DNA from: Bacillus salipaludis
GTDB lineage: Bacteria; Bacillota; Bacilli; Bacillales_B; DSM-18226
Direction: 5' to 3'
Assembly (NCBI RefSeq): GCF_004358205.1
Contig: NZ_SMYO01000052.1
Location: forward strand, 1 to 7,146
Length of the DNA: 7,146 bases
The notes beneath the pieces are model-generated. The model was not told the DNA's origin and did not search any database. It was given only the letters and a program-made list of their open reading frames with translations. The stretch's first letter is position 1. Each line of letters starts with the position of its first letter. Positions 4,688 through 7,146 of the stretch are shown here, one piece after another. The position numbers and the translations under genes are program-made.

Positions 4688-4693
4688 TATAAT
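4688..4693 (+). promoter_or_regulatory. candidate -10 box of the PucR-family gene
   Basis: A perfect TATAAT stands 35 bases before the start. No good -35 is seen at 16-18 bases upstream (nearest TATGTT), so the promoter may need an activator or may be only partly correct. Confidence 0.35.
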
Positions 4694-4727
4694 CAGGTTA
4701 TCTAAGTTATGAATAGGGATGATTTTT

Positions 4728-5900
4728 ATGATGACCGTACAAGACTTATTTCAACTTCCCATTATAAAGAATTTTTCAGTTGTAGCAGGCAACAATGGCT
4801 TACATAAAAAAATCATAAATGTAGGAATTTTGGATTATGAATTTTCTGAGGGTGTTCAACTAGTGAGAGAAGAAACTTTTAATCCTCATAGCCTTGTACT
4901 CAGCAGCTTATTATTTGCTAACCAAAAACCTGAACTATTAATCGAGACAATTAACGAGCTCATTAAGTTAAAGGTAAGTGCCTTAGCCTATAAAGCGGTT
5001 ATTTTCAAGGATTTACCTGATGAGGTCCTACATTTCGCAAATGAGCAAGATTTTCCGATTTTACGTTTTGGTGGAGATGAATATTTTGAGGATGTCATTT
5101 TCGAAGTGAAGAATTCTATTAAAAACAGGGAAAATGACCTCTTTCTACAAAATATCATGCGATGTTTGATCAAAAATGAGATAACCACTCCACAACTACA
5201 GTCCTTCTTAAAACAGATAAATAAACCGTTTGAGAAATATGTATTTACCGCCAATATTCGAATGATGCAATCCGAAACCCTTCAATGGATGGACTCCTTT
5301 CTTCAATTCCAGTCATTTTTGAAATCAGGTGTCGTCTGCCCCTATAAAAATAGTATTTTTATACTGTTGACCGACAAATCCGAGCGGCTCCATTTCACAA
5401 AAATACTAAAGGAATGGATGGACTTATATGGAATTCCTACCGATGGGCTGACAATTGGTTATGGTAAAGTTCACCAGACACATACAGAACTGCATCTTGC
5501 CGTCAGAGAAGCTTATTATGCACGGATTATGGCTGACATTGAAACGAATTCTGTTTGTAATTATGCAGATCTGGCATCAGAACGGCTTCTAATAGAGCTC
5601 TATAGAAAGGATGCACAATTCACAAGCCGCTATTTGAAAGAATACTTGGGACCACTTCTTTCTGAAAAAACAGATAAGGATTTACTACAGACCGCAATTA
5701 CATTTGTGCTAAAGCAAGGCAATGTGAAAGAAATAGCGGAGGCACATTATTGTCATCCCAATACCATCCGTTATCGCATGACGAAAATACGTCAATTAAT
5801 AGAGCCTTTTGATAACGAGTTTGTTTTTTATGAAAATCTATCCGCTGCAGTAAAATTGTACTTACTACATAAAACAATCGAAGGAACTCTTTTGGAATGA
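4728..5900 (+). CDS. PucR-family transcriptional regulator
   Basis: A 390-residue cytosolic regulator. The N-terminal 120 residues fit the PucR (purine-catabolism regulator) domain: TVQDLFQLPIIKNFSVVAGN at the start, a GILDYEFSEGVQLVREETFNP-like middle and DFPILRFGGD near residue 115. A GGDEF-like/CdaR-type middle domain follows (TIGYGKVHQTHTELHLAVRE, about 243-262). The C-terminal helix-turn-helix (HTH_30) carries GNVKEIAEAHYCHPNTIRYR and MTKIRQLI, about residues 330-360. PucR proteins control purine or amino-acid use and are often placed beside the transporter they regulate; here an EamA permease follows by 91 bases. The start at 4728 was chosen because AGGGATGA stands upstream at good distance; ATGs at 4719 and 4731 are alternatives. 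The ligand cannot be named. Confidence 0.88.
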   Translation: MMTVQDLFQLPIIKNFSVVAGNNGLHKKIINVGILDYEFSEGVQLVREETFNPHSLVLSSLLFANQKPELLIETINELIKLKVSALAYKAVIFKDLPDEVLHFANEQDFPILRFGGDEYFEDVIFEVKNSIKNRENDLFLQNIMRCLIKNEITTPQLQSFLKQINKPFEKYVFTANIRMMQSETLQWMDSFLQFQSFLKSGVVCPYKNSIFILLTDKSERLHFTKILKEWMDLYGIPTDGLTIGYGKVHQTHTELHLAVREAYYARIMADIETNSVCNYADLASERLLIELYRKDAQFTSRYLKEYLGPLLSEKTDKDLLQTAITFVLKQGNVKEIAEAHYCHPNTIRYRMTKIRQLIEPFDNEFVFYENLSAAVKLYLLHKTIEGTLLE

Positions 5901-5914
5901 TTACAAAAATAAGC

Positions 5915-5943
5915 TTGAAATTTTAGAATCAATATCAAATTAT
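5915..5943 (+). promoter_or_regulatory. weak candidate promoter of the EamA gene
   Basis: TTGAAA (5915-5920), 17 bases, then AATTAT (5938-5943). The -10 match is poor. It overlaps a weak terminator-like hairpin, so at most one of the two readings is likely to matter. Confidence 0.22.
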
Positions 5944-5951
5944 TGTTTTTT
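5930..5951 (+). terminator. weak terminator-like hairpin after the PucR gene
   Basis: CAATA (5930-5934) and TATTG (5941-5945) flank a 6-base loop and precede TTTTTT. The stem is short and AT-rich, so it would at best be leaky and could allow cotranscription of the permease gene. Confidence 0.25.
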
Positions 5952-5991
5952 CTCTTGTGGTATTCTTGGTTTTAGTCAAGGAGGAGAAGAG

Positions 5992-6891
5992 ATGAAACAA
6001 AATATAGGTGATGGAATGCTGTTGGTTACAGCGATTATTTGGGGAAGCGGATTTGTTGTAACCGATATAGCATTGCAATATTTAACCCCATATCAGGTAA
6101 TGGCAGGAAGGTTTATTTTAGCTACATTTTTACTTATAATTCTATTTGGATTCAAACTCAAAACACTCAACAAATCCCTTGTGTGGAAAGGTGCCATACT
6201 TGGCATGTTTTTATTTCTGGGCTTCGTTTTACAAACAGTCGGTTTGCAATATACGACACCTTCTAAGAATGCATTTTTAACTGCGGTCAATGTTGTGATT
6301 GTACCTATCATTGCTTACTTGCTGTATAAGCGACGAATTGATCGGTATGAAATAGTCGGCTCAGTCATTGCCATTGTAGGGATTGGCTTGTTATCCATTC
6401 AAAGTTCTATCACCGTAAATATAGGTGATGTATTATCGCTTGCGTGTGCAGTAGCTTTTGCTTTCGATATTTTTTATACAAATCGATTTGTGAAAAAAGA
6501 AGATCCTATATCACTGACCCTTGTACAATTCATAACGGCTTCTCTATTAAGTGTAGTTGCTGTCCTAATTAAAGGAGATATACCCACATCTTTGGAAAGT
6601 GAAGGAGTTTATTCGATTTTGTATTTAGCAGTCTTTTCAACGACGATTGCCTATCTTTTTCAAAATAAAGCACATCAATTAACCTCCGTTACAAAAGCAG
6701 CCATTATTTTATCAACAGAATCTTTTTTTGGGATGTTGTTTTCCGTTTTATTTTTACACGAAGTATTGACCAGTCGTATGGTTATGGGAGCGGTATTAAT
6801 TGTGATCGCAATCTTTATTGCTGAGCTGAAGCCATCTTTCAATAAAAAACAATCTCTAAAAAACGTCCATGAGAGCAATAAATTATATTAA
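5992..6891 (+). CDS. EamA-family (DMT superfamily) permease
   Basis: A 299-residue membrane protein with about ten predicted helices in two EamA halves (roughly residues 5-137 and 145-280). The first half has MLLVTAIIWGSGFVVTDIAL and TPYQVMAGRFILATFLLIIL; the second ends in STTIAYLFQNKAHQ, then STESFFGMLFSVLFLHEVLT, the usual signature of the family, and a short basic tail that should be cytosolic. Members export or import amino acids, other metabolites or drugs; the substrate cannot be told. A strong AAGGAGGAG (5979-5987) precedes the ATG. It follows the PucR-family gene on the same strand and may be its target, in which case a nitrogen compound is a fair guess. No link to arsenic is visible beyond nearness. 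Confidence 0.88.
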   Translation: MKQNIGDGMLLVTAIIWGSGFVVTDIALQYLTPYQVMAGRFILATFLLIILFGFKLKTLNKSLVWKGAILGMFLFLGFVLQTVGLQYTTPSKNAFLTAVNVVIVPIIAYLLYKRRIDRYEIVGSVIAIVGIGLLSIQSSITVNIGDVLSLACAVAFAFDIFYTNRFVKKEDPISLTLVQFITASLLSVVAVLIKGDIPTSLESEGVYSILYLAVFSTTIAYLFQNKAHQLTSVTKAAIILSTESFFGMLFSVLFLHEVLTSRMVMGAVLIVIAIFIAELKPSFNKKQSLKNVHESNKLY

Positions 6892-6928
6892 GCGTCTCGT
6901 AAGTAACCCTTCATTTAATTCTTACCTG

Positions 6929-7009
6929 AGCACATTGTGAAACATTGTACTTAAACGAAAGGGTGCTGAGTTGAACAGTGGGATTGCTGCGGCGATTCCA
7001 TTTTCTTAT
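6929..7009 (+). repeat. intergenic repeat, copy C, cut by a group II intron
   Basis: ATTGTGAAACATTGTAC, ACTTAAACGAAAGGGTGCT, GAGTTGAACA and a 9-bp hairpin match the left part of copy A. The match stops at 7009, where the intron begins, so the right part (the GGGGCAGGT edge of copies A and B) is missing here and should lie beyond the intron. Confidence 0.7.
6979..7004 (+). terminator. terminator-like hairpin of repeat C, intron target
   Basis: TGGGATTGC pairs with GCGATTCCA (9 bp, two G-U) around TGCG and is followed by TTTTCTTAT. It would end the EamA transcript. The intron starts 9 bases after the stem. Confidence 0.65.
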
Positions 7010-7146
7010 GTGCGCCCGGCATGGGCGATAACTTGGTGGTGAAAGTCCACTACAGGCTTGGCAGTAGGAACTGTTAGCCAATAGCAAGGGTGTCCACCGT
7101 GAGGTGGAATCTGAAGGAAGCTGGAGGCAAATTCTCGAACTGACGA
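7010..7146 (+). mobile_element. 5' end of a group II intron (domain I), probably class C, truncated by the window end
   Basis: The intron starts GTGCGCCCGGCATGGGCG, matching the GUGYG 5' splice consensus and closely resembling, as I recall it, the start of the Oceanobacillus iheyensis class C intron. Further domain I phrases of that type follow: CAAGGGTGTCC, GGTGGAATCTGAAGGAAGC. Its position directly after a terminator hairpin and T-run is the target preference of class C introns. It has the same orientation as the intron at the window start; whether the two are copies of one element cannot be decided, because the visible parts do not overlap. Confidence 0.88.

Overview
This window comes from a low-GC Gram-positive genome. 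The AT-rich bases, strong AGGAGG-type ribosome binding sites, sigma-A-like promoters and protein families suggest a Bacillaceae/Planococcaceae-type member of the Bacilli; the genus cannot be fixed from the sequence. The theme is arsenic: resistance to inorganic arsenic on the left and to organic arsenicals in the middle. The segment is bracketed by two group II introns on the plus strand. The 3' end of one (domains V and VI) opens the window, and the 5' end of another (start GTGCGCCC) closes it.

Layout. (1) 1-139: intron tail. (2) 275-2225: a plus-strand operon of arsR (ArsR/SmtB repressor), an aquaporin-type channel, arsC (thioredoxin-coupled arsenate reductase) and a small HesB/IscA-like gene, closed by a strong terminator. 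The HesB-like gene has an in-frame TGA exactly where the family has its conserved cysteine. A stable hairpin lies 25 nt downstream, so it is best read as a selenoprotein gene that ordinary gene calling would miss. No ArsB or Acr3 pump is visible; the channel may let arsenite leave after ArsC makes it. (3) 2241-3323: minus-strand marR followed by arsI (C-As lyase). (4) 3441-3953: divergent arsN1-like N-acetyltransferase (arsinothricin-resistance type). Identical TTGCAA-T-TTGCAA palindromes lie upstream of both marR and arsI, suggesting that the MarR controls this organoarsenical module. MarR and ArsI both carry vicinal cysteine pairs.

(5) 4124-4670: two copies (A and B) of an intergenic repeat with a terminator-like hairpin, flanking a 69-residue zinc-ribbon gene. 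(6) 4728-6891: a PucR-family regulator and an EamA/DMT-family permease. (7) 6929-7009: a third repeat copy (C), whose hairpin and T-run are followed immediately by the second group II intron. That is the insertion behaviour expected of bacterial class C introns.

Working together, ArsC reduces arsenate to arsenite, which can leave through the channel. ArsI demethylates trivalent methylarsenicals and so feeds arsenite to the same exit. ArsN1 would acetylate arsinothricin-like amino-acid arsenicals. ArsR senses arsenite and the MarR possibly senses trivalent organoarsenicals. The role of the HesB-like selenoprotein is unknown, but its operon place suggests a thiol/selenol or Fe-S function in arsenic stress.
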